From Acanthornis magna (taxonomy: Eukaryota; Chordata; Aves; Passeriformes; Acanthizidae), in NCBI GenBank assembly GCA_036785705.1, contig JAWUZG010000051.1:14102501-14166500 (forward strand): 64,000 bases of DNA, in the 5' to 3' direction. Under the pieces are notes generated by a model. It was not told the origin of the DNA and ran no database searches. It saw nothing but the letters and a program-made list of their open reading frames with translations. Positions 36,692 to 49,800 of this stretch are shown piece after piece. Positions within the stretch are counted from its first letter, which is position 1, and the number at the start of each line of letters is the position of its first letter. Position numbers and translations under genes: made by a program.

Positions 36692-37051
36692 AGCCGGGCC
36701 GGGGCCGCTGCTGGGGGGGAGCCCGGTAATGTGCGGAGCGGCGGGACCGCTGGCGGGGGGGTCGGGCAGCGGGACTTCCGGGGCCGGGGCGATCCGGAAG
36801 CGGAAATGGAGGAGGGCGGGCTGTCTGTCCGTCCGCCCGTCTGTCCCGGTGTCGGGGGCTCCGCCACGGGGGAGCCGCGCTCCGGGCCGGCCCCGCCCTC
36901 GGCCGCCGCGGGGGGAGGTGGGTCCGGGCCCCGCGGGGAGCGCCTGTCCCGCACATGGCCGGGGCTGCCCCGGCCCGCGGGCCCCGCGGAGAGCCGCTCA
37001 CTGCCATGCGGGGCCCCGGGCGCCCCGGTAACCGAGGCGGTTTGTTTGCAG

Positions 37052-37100
37052 AGCCGGCCCTGGAAGGAGGAGAAATGCAAGAGGAGGGAGAGTGAGAGGG
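37052..37100 (+). other. Possible ZNF384 5' untranslated exon
   Basis: The interval is bounded by a good acceptor (tttgtttgcag, ending 37051) and donor (gaggg|gtaagg). It is purine-rich with no conserved reading frame, so if real it is non-coding. Predicted from splice signals only. Confidence 0.35.
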
Positions 37101-40100
37101 GTAAGGAGCTCCCGGCACTGTGTGAGTGACCCCCGCCCCTGCCCCAGGGGCTGCCGCAGGGTGGGAGGAGATGGGATGGGCCGCGGGTCCCAGAGTTGGG
37201 GGCTTGAAGGCATTTAAGCTCCAGGGTGCGGGAGAAGGGATTGACCGCTTGGAAGGAGGTGAGGCGCAGGGTATGCCCTCTGCCAGGCACCTGTTCCAAC
37301 AGAGGCTTGCCTGGTCGGGCTGGAGGCTACACAAGTGTCAGGAAACCAAAGTTCTGTCTCTGGTGTGTGGGTTTGGGATCCAGGACTTCATCCGGCACGT
37401 TCGGGATATTCCTGATGTGTCTTCAAATGCGCTTGTTCTAAAGGTGTAGCAGCGTTTGAACTTTTTGGTGCTTATGAGTTCTGTGAAGGCATTTTTGCTT
37501 TTGATCTAACAGCCTGCGTGGCTTTCAGCATCCTTAGTATTTTGCAGCAATTAAGCCTAAAAGTTCCTTGTCATTGAACAAAGATCTTGGGCAGACATAA
37601 AACAACAGCGTAAATTGTTCCCGAGTATTACACTCAGGGCCTTTTGTTGACTGAAAACTCTGTGCCGAATAGGAAATAAAAGACAGGCATCTGGAGAATA
37701 AAGAAAACCGTGTTAGAAGTCAACCTCTGAATAAATACCTGTATATCCAACCTTGATTGTGCCTTCCAGAAACACAGCTTCTACCTCACCGTATACTTGC
37801 ACGTGCTTTTATCTGTCTGTTTATGATTAAAGTGATGACCTGCCAAGAAGTGTAAATCCAGCACGTTAAGTATGTGATTCTGTGAAATATTCTGTGAGAT
37901 TTAAACTCCAGATCCCTTGTCCCTTGTGAGTTCTCTGGTTCACTCGGTTGTTTATTTGGTGTATGTGCATTTGTGGTCTGTACATAGAAAGTGTTTTTGG
38001 TTTATATCAGGAGGGTACGTTGACATCTGTCTGATACTAGACTGGTGAATAGGAAGAAGGTCCCATCTCTGGCCTGTTTGTGGAAGCTGGGATGATGAAG
38101 GCACTGCAGTGGGAACGTGCTGTGGTACAGGGTTGAAGCTCCAGCCCATGTCTGGTAGTTATAGAGCAATTGGAAGGGTTACGTGCAGAGTTCTGGTAAA
38201 GTAAGTGTGAGCAGCATCTAAGTGGGGGCTGCCAATAGGGGTGCATGTTTTCAAAATACCCTTTAGCCTAAAAATGGGGTAGGGGAGGGACAGCTGTGGG
38301 TACTAGGACAGTAGGTTGGTGGAGGAATCTTACCTTTGTTTTCTGCCTTTGGAAGACTGGCTTGCTAGTGAAACTGCATGAAAGCTTCAACTTTTATACC
38401 ATTTCTTCTTTTCCTCCACATTCTTATAACTCCATCACACTTCAGCCTTTCAAGCCAAAAGTTTTGAGGCCTGATAATCCACTCAAGCATGAAGATTTTT
38501 GAATGAGGAGGTGGATTCTAAAGGAGTTTAATGAAATCAGTGTAGCCATCCTTTGAAGAATCAGTAAGAGCCGTATTTTGACTTGCACACTTCGTAAGCT
38601 GAGCAAACAGAAGTTAGATTCTCTGTGAAGTTCTGGTAGAAGACTAGATGGAGACAGGCAGCCACTGAGTGCCCTGGCCTCTGCTAGCCTGGATTTTGGA
38701 ATCTGGACATGGACTTGCCTTTTATTACTTGTTCTCTTTAAATAAGAAAGCTGTTGTGAGATTTTTGCTTAAATTGGCATCTTTCTGTTTAACTCCTGAA
38801 GTTTGCAGTTGCATCCAAGGGAGTCTTGGACAACTACAAAGTTTCTTTGGAAAATGCATCTGATTATTATATGAGACTTTATGTTTTTGGAGAGTCAGGT
38901 TCACTTTTGTGTTTTTGATGTGGAAGCTAAGCAAATAGGGGCTTATTTATTTTAAAAACAAAACCAAAAGCAAGAAAAAACCTCAAACTTGGAAATTCCA
39001 AACAAAATACTCCTCTTCATTCAGGTGGTGCTCAATTGCCAAGGATGTGTTATCTCTTCATTTGTGCCCATCTTGTGGAAGAAAAAAGTCATGTAATTAG
39101 GTGTTACATGCACAGGGCTGTGCTGTGGGCAGCGTACTTAATAATTAATTTGGTTCAGAAAAGAAAGCAGAGGAAGGAAGGTAAGAGTCTTGCCCCATCA
39201 GCCTCTGATTGAATCACAGCAGTGTAAATCCAGAGTAATTCAGTCAGGCAGCGAGCAGTCTGACTGCATGCCACCAACGTAAGGTAAATAATTTATCCTT
39301 AAGTATGTTTATTGGTTGATTTGCAGTGAGTGAGTGAGGCAGGAATACTTGGCCTTGCTGTTGCATGAGCAATTCATAAAAACAAAATTATCGGGTAATT
39401 GGTTCATTTAAATACTGCTTCTCTGCATAGAGGAAAATTATCTTCACATTTGGCTCACATGCAGCAATTCCACATGTATTTATTCGGTCCTGATATACTT
39501 CTGTAATGTTTCATGCTACTAGGGACATGCCTCTGAGCTTCCCTGATGATTGAGATAGGCCCTTCATAAACAATATTGGTTCATTAATTAGGCTGTTGAT
39601 AGACCCTAACAGAAATAGGAGTGGGACAGTTTGCAGGTAGCTGCATGAGAAACCTACAGCAGTTGTGCTCTCTGCCAGATGTATTCTGAGCATCATTTTT
39701 ACCTACCACTTTTGCCGTATTTGTTTAGGAATAGAGGTATCTTCTGCTTCAGAAAATACTGTTTTGTTAATTTTTTTAGGTTTTGAACAGTGTTTTCACA
39801 AGTGTAACAAACTTTGTCCGCTAATGCCATTACACAGAGGACTGTAAGGATTAGAAAGGGAAGTGCTTCTTCAGTCAGGTGTTCCTAGAGATTACACCTC
39901 TGTGTTCAGGAGACTCTCTTTTGGTGTCTAACTGGTCCTCTGAATGCAGGGAGAGCTGAGATGGAGCAGTGGGAGCTTCACTAGAGACAGAGTCCTACAG
40001 AATCTTGTCCCAAAAATGGGAAGGAAATGGGCAATAGAGAGCTGTGCCATGATCTCACTTGGAAGTAGGGTATCTCAGGAGCATGGGAATCGGGTTTTTT

Positions 40101-40823
40101 TCCTACTGCCTAGTCTCATTGGACAAGAGCAGGAATATTGAGTGATATTTCTGTGTTTGTCTGAAAGAGTGGGGCTGGGGTGGGCTGCAGGAAGTTAGGA
40201 GCCCGAAGTTTGACTTCTTGGTCTGCTGTGGCTGTCTGTTATCTTGGGCAAGTCTGTTTCCCTCTCTCTGCCTGTCTTTCCTCCTGTGTAACATAATGCT
40301 AATGTCCCTTTGCTGCATCTGGGTCCGGAGTGTTGAGCTGGGGTGGAGGGACAGGCACGGTCCAAAATTTTCACTGCCTGTGGGGTCAGACTGTCTATAA
40401 TAGTGAAAAATGGTTTTCATCTGTATTTGCCTGGTTGCAGATGCACAGACTTAATTTATGCCATTTACTTGGGTGGATAATAATTGCGAAAATTTGGAGG
40501 TGTTGTGGGTTTCTAGTCAGTCCTGTTTATTGCATGGAGGGCTACTGGGCAAGAGGCATTTCAGATGGACCCAAGTCCATGGGAATAGCAGATGCTTTTT
40601 CCCCTGAAAATAATTTTTTTATTTGGGCAGTTAGCTCAAAAGGGGGGAGAAGTTGCTCAAGAAATACAGGGGAGATAAAGGAACTGTCACAGCATTAGAC
40701 TGAGTCAGTTCCATGTTGGAGTATCTTCGGGTTTAATGGTGGTTTTTTTGTGTGTGTGTCTGTCTGTCTTCCTTATCCTCCATTCCTCTTCCCTTCCCCT
40801 TTCCTCCTGCCCCCTGTGCCCAG
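37101..40823 (+). other. ZNF384 5' intron region
   Basis: This is about 3.7 kb before the acceptor of the first coding exon. I see no other coding exon and no clear repeat. Confidence 0.5.
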
Positions 40824-40828
40824 CTAGG

Positions 40829-40894
40829 ATGGAAGAATCTCATTTCAACTCCTCCCCGTACTTCTGGCCAGCGGTGCCCACCGTCTCGGGACAG
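40829..40894 (+). CDS. ZNF384: ZNF384 coding exon 1
   Basis: The ATG at 40829 opens 22 codons (MEESHFNSSPYFWPAVPTVSGQ's first part matches the family start). Two acceptors, CAG at 40823 and TAG at 40827, lie just before it; either leaves the same protein. The donor is acag|gtagga and the exon ends in phase 0. Confidence 0.93.
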
Positions 40895-43800
40895 GTAGGA
40901 TCTTCCAACCTGTAATGTTGGTCTTGCTTCCTGTTAGAAGTTTATGCATGATGGGTGTTTCTGCTGCATTTCTCGCTCAGCCAAATGCTGGGCAAAGCTG
41001 TGCCGGGTATCCTAAAACCTGTCTTTCTCCTGTTTAGATTGAGAACACCATGTTTATTAACAAGATGAAGGAGCAGCTATTGCCCACAGAGAAGGGCTGC
41101 AGCCTGGCTCCCCCCCACTACCCTGCCTTGCTGACAGTCCCCACTTCTGTGGCCCTGCCCACTGGTATCTCCATGGACTCGGACACCAAGCCGGAGCAGC
41201 TGACACCACACAGCCAAGCCCCTGTGACTCAGAACATCACCGTGGTACCAGTGCAGTCTGCTGGGCTCATGACAGCAGGTAGGCCACTCCAAAGGCTTCA
41301 GCAACATAAAAAAAAGACTCTGGGATGGGGAAACAGAGGTCCTGGAGAATCCTTATTGGACTGTAGACTATTCCTAGCCTTACTAATGGTGTGGACTGCC
41401 TTGGCATGGTTTCACTGTGAATCTCTAGGCATGCCATACATCCACCCTCTTGACTTCCAGAAGTGGAGACTGGGAATGCCTTGGGAGGGGAGGCTACCCT
41501 TCTGTTTGTGTTGTAGTCAAAAGTAGGTGTTTCTGTGGTATAAGGAGGTTGGGCATAATTGGAGATGTAGTAACTGACTTCCTCCATCTTCCTTTGTTTG
41601 CAGGTCCTGGTCTGGTGATAACTTCCCCGTCAGGTTCTCTGGTGACCACAGCCGCCTCTGCCCAAACCTTTCCCATCTCAGCTCCCATGATTGTCTCTGC
41701 GCTACCCCCTGGCTCACAAGCAGCCCTGCAGGTGGTTCCAGACCTGTCCAAGAAAGGGACAACCACCCTCACTGAAGGTGGCGGAGCTGGGGGAGTTGCC
41801 CCCAAACCACCCCGGGGCCGGAAGAAGAAACGATTGCAGGAGTCAGGGCTGCCAGAGATGAGCGACCCCTTTGTGCTGACAAATGAGGATGATGAGGACC
41901 AGCACAAGGATGGCAAGACATACAGGTGGGGAGTGGGCTTAAATCTTGACTGTAATATTGCATGGGGAAAGGGGTGTATTTAACTCTTCAGAGGGTTACA
42001 TGGGGAAGAAGAGATCTCTGCCTTGTTCCTAGAGTCCCTGAATAGAGAATCTTCAAGCTGGAGATAGAGTTGAGTTTTCTTTCTGGTTAGGAATATTTAC
42101 AAGCTGATGGGTTGACCCAGAACAGGATTCCTTTTAGTGGACAGCCTTGGCTTCCTGAATATATAGTCCTTAATGTCACTAAGTTAGTTAATGACCAGGA
42201 TGTTATGGAGGCTAAACTGTATCCTCGATGGCACAGCCAAGTAGTATGGCTGGTGTACTGTGGAGTGCAGTGCTGTCTGGTGCAGCTGGAGCACTTTTGG
42301 TATACCTGAGTGCTCCTCAATAAGGACTTCAGTCTGTCCATTATAAAGACTACAAGCTGGAGACAGAGCAGGCAGTGAACTGTGTATTGCTCCTGTATGT
42401 ATTGCCCCATGTGATCTCCTCCTATTTCAGCATTCCATACAAAAGCGGGGGGGAGATGTGTATTTCTGAATTAAATATAGGGGTGTTTCTGAACCCTGAG
42501 TGTGTTGGATAAGAGGGAGGAGAGTTCTGAGCCCTGAGGTTGGGTTTCTGAGCTTGGAGGGATGTGGCTTGAGTTTACGAGTGGTGGGGAAGGGAGAGAT
42601 AAGCTAGGAGGCAGTACTTGAACCACAGGATAAGCAGTGTGAGTGTTTTAGAAAAGGTGGGAACCAGACAGAGCAGAAAGTGGTAGGGAGTAAATGTGAT
42701 GGTCTGACTTAGGTGGGAAGCAGGAGTGCTTATGGGTGATTCAGTGATAGGTGTTTCTGATGGATGATTAAGATAAGAGTAGTACCCAGATTGAAGCAGA
42801 AGATGGTCCCCAGGTCTTCTCACTTTCCTACAATGTGCCCAGGATCCCATCTCAAACAGTTTTTCTTTCACCATCCTAGATGCTCTTTGTTTTGGTACAG
42901 TTATCTTTCTGGAATTAAGCCATAGGAATATGAAGGCATCTACACAGAATCTGTGCATCCACCTCAGGCATTTTTTCACTTTTAACTATAGCATTTTTTA
43001 AATGTTTATACTTTTTAATCAACACAGTCAAATGGATACAAAACTAGAGCTTGGATCAGCCTTTTTATCTTAGCCAATGTCCCAGTTCTTCCACTTTGAA
43101 AATATAATCAGCGTATGGTGAAGAAGGGTGGGAGTGTTAGGTAGCTTGCTATTTGTAATCCCACCATTTATTTTGGTCCGTAGCCACAGTTCCACACTAC
43201 TCAAGCTGCTTACAGTCTGGGTTGCTAATTAGGTTGTTAAATATGTATTTACAGGGGACACAATTGGCAGCAAGCACTAGAATTAAAGCTGAACCAGAGC
43301 TTTAATTATAGCTCCTTGTTTACTTGTAAGTTTGGAAAAAAAATGCCCAAGACCAGGTGGAGTGACTCAGCAGAAACTTTATGAACACGCATAGTCTGTG
43401 TAACAGCTCATGAAAAAGGCTTTGCAGGGAAAAACAAATGAGTATATATGTGGGAACATGTAATTTCTTTATGTTTAAGATTTCTTTATGTTTAGTCTGA
43501 GTGTGGTACCTCTTCCTCTGGCCCCCATCCCAAGCAGGTGTTCCTCTGAGCAGTGCTAAGGTGTGAGAGAGCTAAATGCAGATTTACTGAAGACCACCAA
43601 GGAATACTTCTGCCCTCGTTGAGATCTGCTCTTTGGATGATGCATTCCATGTGCAAGTTTGGAATTAAAAATGATTGTTGGAAAAATAAAGGAAAGCGCT
43701 ATCTTGGAGCTGTGGGAGAGAAAGCCTTTGTGAAAGATAGTAAAATTGTTTCTCTATAATATGCATATGAATAGACTCGCAACTTGGAGGAATACTGGGA

Positions 43801-46800
43801 TCCTTCTGTATTCTAGAGGATGATTTCAGTAGTTCCCGTCACTACAGTATGCAGACATATGCTAGCTAAATTAAGACTGTGGGTGAGGTTCATCTACTCC
43901 TGCTTCTCCTGCTTCTTTCTAAGGCTGGAGGAGGAGTTGGTTGTGGCATTCATATGACTACGTTTGTATGATTTCACTGATTCCCATGATGAGACACTGA
44001 GAGTAATCTACTCAAATTCCTGGAAGGAGTGGTACTGTATCGATCAATGTGGCTTTTTTTTTTTTTTTTTCTTAAATACCCAATTCCTAAAACCTGGGAT
44101 TATTTTGTCAAATCTAATTATTTTTTTAGATTTTCTTTTTGAGCTCTGTGAGCTCTCTTGTCTTGAGTGTCTGGGCAGGTGGCTAATATTTGGAATTCCT
44201 GACTCCTAGTGTGGTGATAAAGACAGAGTAAGGCCTTGAATTAGCAGCACAGCCAGGCAGATGTGGAAGGAGTTGGAGCACAAACCTTGATACATATATT
44301 GCAGCTTGTCCCATTCTCTCCTAAATGTAGAGATTTCTGCTCCAGCAAATGGCAGCTGTTTTGCTGCTGTATCATCTCTAGAAATGAATTAGTAGGCTGC
44401 TGTGCAAGGGGTGCAAGAATCTGTATAACTAGATTTTTCTTTGTAAGAAAAGTTGTGAGGCATTTGCTAATGCTTGCAGATCTTCAGCATCTATCCTTAG
44501 GATTAGTCTGGCAGAGACCTTGGTGCTTTGCGTTGTGCTACTGGAAGAATGCTTGCAGCTGCAGGGGACAGCATATCTAACCCAGTCCTGTGAAGCATTT
44601 TCCTTCATGAGTAATGTCGTTTCAGTCTTGTCTGGATTCATTGTCAGCTCTTTGTTAATCTTCCCTGACGTCTTCTTAGAATTCAATTTTTCTTTGGAAA
44701 ATGAGATCAGCATCAAGAGTCTTTCTAAAAAGATGCTGGCACTGTGAAGCACGTCGCTTCTTCCCAGTGCTTTAAAAGGTGCTGAGGAAAAGGTAGCAAA
44801 CAGGTCCTGGATACAGCAGGATTGTTTTTTAGTCCTGATGGGGTGCCTGTACCTGTGCACTTTTAGAAGTCTGTGGTATGATGTGATCAGTGGACAAGAC
44901 CGATGAAGTGGTTTAGCTGCTCTGGGCCAGATCATCAATTCTCTTTCTCTTGACAATTCTCTAAATAGTTTCTTTGTAAGAGGAAGAGAGCTCTCTATAA
45001 GCATTTGCTAGGTTCTGGTATTAAGTAAAATCTAAGATGAATACCAGTTTGTAGTCTGGGATGGTTTTGAAAGCTGTGCTCTGGAGCCTTGGATACCAAC
45101 AGAAAGGTTGTAGGCTTCAGAAGGGCCTCACTGAGATAGAGTAATCAACAAGCTCTCTCCTCCACTTCTGGTTTTGAGTTCTCCTTACTTTCACTGGGGA
45201 ACATCAGGGAGGTTGGGAGGCAATAAGCTCAGGGACATAGGAAACTTCTGAGATGAGTCCAAGGTGCAAAAGTGTACAGAAGCCTTACTAAGTTGAGCTG
45301 TAGAAGGTGAGGGAGCTGGATGGAGGCTCTCATAAGGGAGAAAATTATATACACAAGGGGAACCAGTGGTTCGAATACAGCGGGCGAGCATCTTTCTCTC
45401 ACATGTCTTGTTTTAAGCCTGCTTTTTCTGCCTTGTACTGGATTTAGCATATGTGTATGGTGAACTTCCCATAGTTTTGAATAGATTTGAAATGTGGTGG
45501 CTACAGCTTTTGTAAGCCACATATGTTTGTGAAAATATTGTTGAATTTGACCAGTAGTAAGATTGAAAAAAATCTGTTGAGTGTGCTCTGAGATGATTTA
45601 TAGTTTGGTGGTTGAAATATGTGATGGCTATATTCTCTTTGCTGTTTCTTGAGGCTTGCATGACTCCAGGCACTGACAGTCCATCCCCACAGAGGAGACA
45701 AATACACCCTAACTTCTCTCAGTTTCTGTGTGAGGCTGGACTACATATGTACTCTCTCTGCAGTTCTAAGCAGCTTCTAGAGTTGCACTGAAGGGCCAAG
45801 CATGCTTTTCCTTCAGGCACAACTGCTCCTCCTTCTGCATTGGAAGCGAGTGTTTAATGCCCAGTGTGGACAGTAACCTCCCCCTCTAATGGACACAAAG
45901 GCAAGGTGCAAGAAGACATTGCTTGGTACAAATGTAGGGGTGAGAATGAGATATGTACAGGGGCTGGAGCTGTTTGTGTTGAGGAAATCTGGAACCTTGG
46001 TAGAGAAGGGAATCGGAAGGGAGGAGAGAGAAAAGACAACGGTCTACAAAGTAGGGAATGCAGCAGAGGATGTGATGGGGAGCCTCTTTGCAAGGGAGAG
46101 ATAGGAGAGCTAGCACATGGATAAGCTACGAAGTGCCAAGAGTTGAAGGGAGAAGGAAAGAACCAGACCTGCTCAGTGCTGGAAAATGAGATACTTAGAA
46201 CTGGCAGAACAGAGCGGGACAAGAATATGGGATGTGGACAGACAAATAGAAGCATGGAGGAGAGGAGACAAGTGTTAGGTAATTGAGAGAATGGAATAGG
46301 GAAGAACTCCTGCAGTAGAAGATCAAGAGGCTGGGGCATGTGGGTAAAGAGCTTGAGCCAGGGCCTTGGTGCAGGAGAGGGGATTGCTATGGGCTAGAAG
46401 GCTAAGGGCAAAGGGGGAATTACATTTGAAGTGTCATGCAGAAGGTTTGACCACATTCCCTCCAAAGCCTAGAAATATTAAACCCAATGTTTCTAAATTT
46501 TGCCATGTCTTTGATGTCAGCACATGAATGTGACCTCCTCTGGCAAAGACCCTCATTTCCCTCTTAGGCTAGAAAAAGGTATCAAAGTATTGTTGCTGTC
46601 ATTTATCATCCTAGCTGCAGTGGCAGAGGTCTGTGCAATGGATCTTAAGATTGCTGATGACCAGCGTGGGTGTCAGCATGATGCCACACGTTGGAATTTC
46701 TGTTTGCTTTCTTTAACAAGTAGTTCCGTGAGCAGCGGAACTAATGAAGCCTGGTTTCCAGCGGCTCTCTCCTGTGTGGATTCTCTGATGTCTAATCAAG

Positions 46801-49800
46801 GGTGAGCTTATTAGCCTTTCCCTCAGCAGAGGACTCCAAGAGAGTCTCTCTTCTTTCCTCAGCTTCATATTTTTGAGACTTGTATTGACTTTTAAGATCT
46901 TTACCCCTTTTTCAGATTGGTTGAAGTTGGCTTATGATCTCAGAACTCTAAGGAAGACAGTTGCATATGCACGTTTACATATACACATGCAGTTTGTACA
47001 CATAATCCTTGCTTCATGTATAAATGCAGTGCTTGGAGGTTAGAAAATGACAGTTAGACTGGCCACATGCCTCAGGGTATAATAAGGTAAAAACTTGTGT
47101 TATGGTAAGTTCTCTCCCTTCTGCTGAGATACTGTAACTGTGTACTGTGCAGGGATGTGCTTTCCCTTGGCAGTTCCTCATAGTGCCAAACAGAAGGAAT
47201 TGGCAGGAAAAATTCTGCAGTCACAGATTCTAATTTTGGCATGTTACTTGTCAATGGAATGGATGTGTGCAAGGGAATAAGGGGGACAGTTACAGTTTCA
47301 GCTGTAGAGAGAGAGAACTTCAAAACTTTTTTGCGCTTCTTACCTGATCACGCCTTAATTTGGCCCTATTGAGTCAATGCACCTTGATACCATCCTTGAT
47401 TAGTTATTGGTACGTGACAGCCCATCAGAATCCTGCATTTTTGCTCAGCCTGAAAGGAATGTTCTGTTAAAAGAAATTAAAATGCATTGACATGGGATTG
47501 TGGAATTGAGGAGGATGGTTTGGGGAGGGCATTTGCTAGTATGAAGAACTGTCAATTACACTTGCCTCTGCCAAGATTGCTGGGGTATCCTACAGCCCTG
47601 CCGATTATCTTGCCTTGAAGTGTGTGCAAGTATGAGTTAGGTCGAATCTTCAGTGGGTTTGCATTTGTCTCAGGCTACAAATGACCACAGAGAGTTACCT
47701 TGAAATAATTAACATTTGGTGTTCCCAAAACCATAATCTCAAGTATCATTGAATAGTGCACTGTTACAGTCAGACCCTGTTTCACTTTGCAGAAGTGTTG
47801 CATCTCATAGCAGTAGCATAGAAATCTATAGGAGCAGTGATACAAATGTATATAATAGGCATTTTCCTTTAAAGGAAGAAAAGGGGTCACAGATATCTGT
47901 TTGGCCACTTGGAATTAGTGGGTATGTCTCTCTTACTATGTTTCACTCTGTCTTTTGTGATTCCCTTCCCTTAAAAAAAATAAAACAGGGACATTGTGGG
48001 GACAGATGAGTGTTTATGGAGCAGTGATACTTCATGGTGGGTACAAGAGATGAGTGATTCTGCTTCACGGGGTTGGAATTGCATGTGGTCAACAAGGTTT
48101 AAGGCTTCACAGAGTGGTGATATAAAAAACTGAACGCTTGCTTGTTAAGTATCTGTGCAACATAATAAGAGTGCCATTCTGTGGAAACAGTCAGTAAGGC
48201 TGTGTCAGAATGCACCTGCATTGCGGAGCCAAATTATGGTGACATGGATGACCTTAATCCTGGTGTTTCCAAATTTCCTAGTGCTTTCTAATGGGCCTTT
48301 TGTTTTCTTTTAATTTTAGCTCTTGCATGTTATCACTATACTAGGAAGCACCTTATTGTGTTTTATTGTTTTGTTGGTCTTTTATGCAATGCTGACTAAT
48401 TTCAAAAATTGATAGACGTTGTCTTAGGCCTGATGTTCAATGATTTGGAGGTCAACAGAAAGTCATGGCTGATAACTTAAAAGCAGTGCTGGTGGACAGC
48501 TGTAAAAAAAGGGATCTTTATGTGGTTGTTAAACTAGAATTGTTCAGACAAAATACATTTTAATACAGTCCCGTGGAATACTTAGCCTTTTGGGACAGTG
48601 TGACTTCTCCAGCAGCCAGGGATTGAGGTCCAGATGTTTGGACACAATGGAAGACATTATCAAACAGAAGTGTCTTGTTGGACTATTGAATATCTCTGAT
48701 CTAAAAATAAGGAATATGGAGGAACAGCATCCTGGAAAGCAATGACTGTGAAAAAGACTTTTAGGAATTAAGTGACATCATGAAAGCTCCCAGTGCGAGA
48801 CCATGACAAAAAAGGTTAAGGTGCAACTGTTGAAGGCATAAATGATAGAGTCATTAAAAGAAGACAGGCAACTTATGAGGTATGCTGAAATACCACAAAA
48901 TTCTGGGTCAGGTATTTTTAAGGTCATTTGGAAAAATGGGCAAAATGCAGGAATGCCCTCAAACCTGTGAACTGGGAAAGTGCCATATGATGAGAGCATT
49001 TAAAACCACTCTTTGCCTTGCCAGGAGAGTATGCTTTTCTGCAGCCTTATCAAGCCAGCAGGTGACTGAAGGACTGTGGAAATAAGTTGACCAAGATCTC
49101 TGAACATAGTTGATAGATTTGTTACACACACCAGTAGTGTACATTGTTCAGTGGAAGCAGAGAGTTGACTTTTGAATAGAAACTGAGGCCGGATGTGCCA
49201 GTGTGGAAGCAGAGATACAACTCCTGTGCCTTCATTTGACATCTTCATACTCGATGGCTTTATTTAGGTGTTACCCAGGCTTTGTATCTGTCTATCTTGG
49301 ATGTTAGTTTTGTTTCCTTTCCCATCTCTTACAAAATATTAACAAGAAAGTGTTTAACTTCAGCTTTAAAAAAAAAATCAGGGGAATGGGAGCATCAAGT
49401 TAGCGTTTATCATGAACTGTGCATCCATTATTATGCTATGCTTGCATTAGTTACTTCATTAACTCTGCATTGCAAAGGCAGGATTTTTCCTTCCTTGCTA
49501 AATGAACTGCTGACTCTGACAGCCTAAACTTACTCCTATCATCTAGTCTAACTTCAGACCTTCCTGTTTTGATTTTTATTTTAACTCATATTCTAACTTG
49601 CATTTGTAGCCTAACAGAAGGAGCAAGGACTCAATTAACTTGTAAGACTAATCTCAGTAGATACTAGGAATTTGAATTCTCAAAGCCATGTAAAAGCTTA
49701 CATAGTTTTCACAACTGTGATACCGATTAATTAAGCACTTGATTGAAAAATGCTGTTAATCCATGTTAGGCAAATTTTACTATGAGCTGGTATTTCAGAT

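Larger units (their letters stand above)
36315..36802. promoter_or_regulatory. Cluster of ETS/GABP-type sites
   Basis: CCGGAAGCG-type sites occur at 36315-36323 (+), 36433-36441 (reverse), 36602-36611 (+), 36634-36644 (+), 36774-36782 (reverse) and 36794-36802 (+). The third and fourth sites share ACCCGGAAGCGCC with a 33-bp period. Further weaker TTCCG cores occur near 36383 and 36658. Confidence 0.65.
36190..37050 (+). promoter_or_regulatory. CpG-island promoter region of ZNF384
   Basis: A sharp rise in CpG and GC content coincides with at least six ETS-type sites (CCGGAAG core), a CGTCACGTGACG palindrome and GC boxes. There is no TATA box. Candidate donors lie at 36441 (cttccg|gtaagc), 36664 (tttccg|gtgagg) and 37028 (ccccg|gtaacc), so several first exons are possible. 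ZNF384 is the next gene downstream in the same orientation. Start sites cannot be fixed without transcripts. Confidence 0.7.

Noticed and set aside
36297..37334. A 345-codon minus-strand open frame across the ZNF384 promoter
   Set aside because: It is a GC-driven frame through CpG-island sequence with Pro/Arg/Gly-rich text and no conserved motif.
41279..41526. Continuation of ZNF384 exon 2 through its donor
   Set aside because: The frame stays open to 41526 but the sequence loses all family resemblance at a good donor, and the next exon restores the family sequence exactly.
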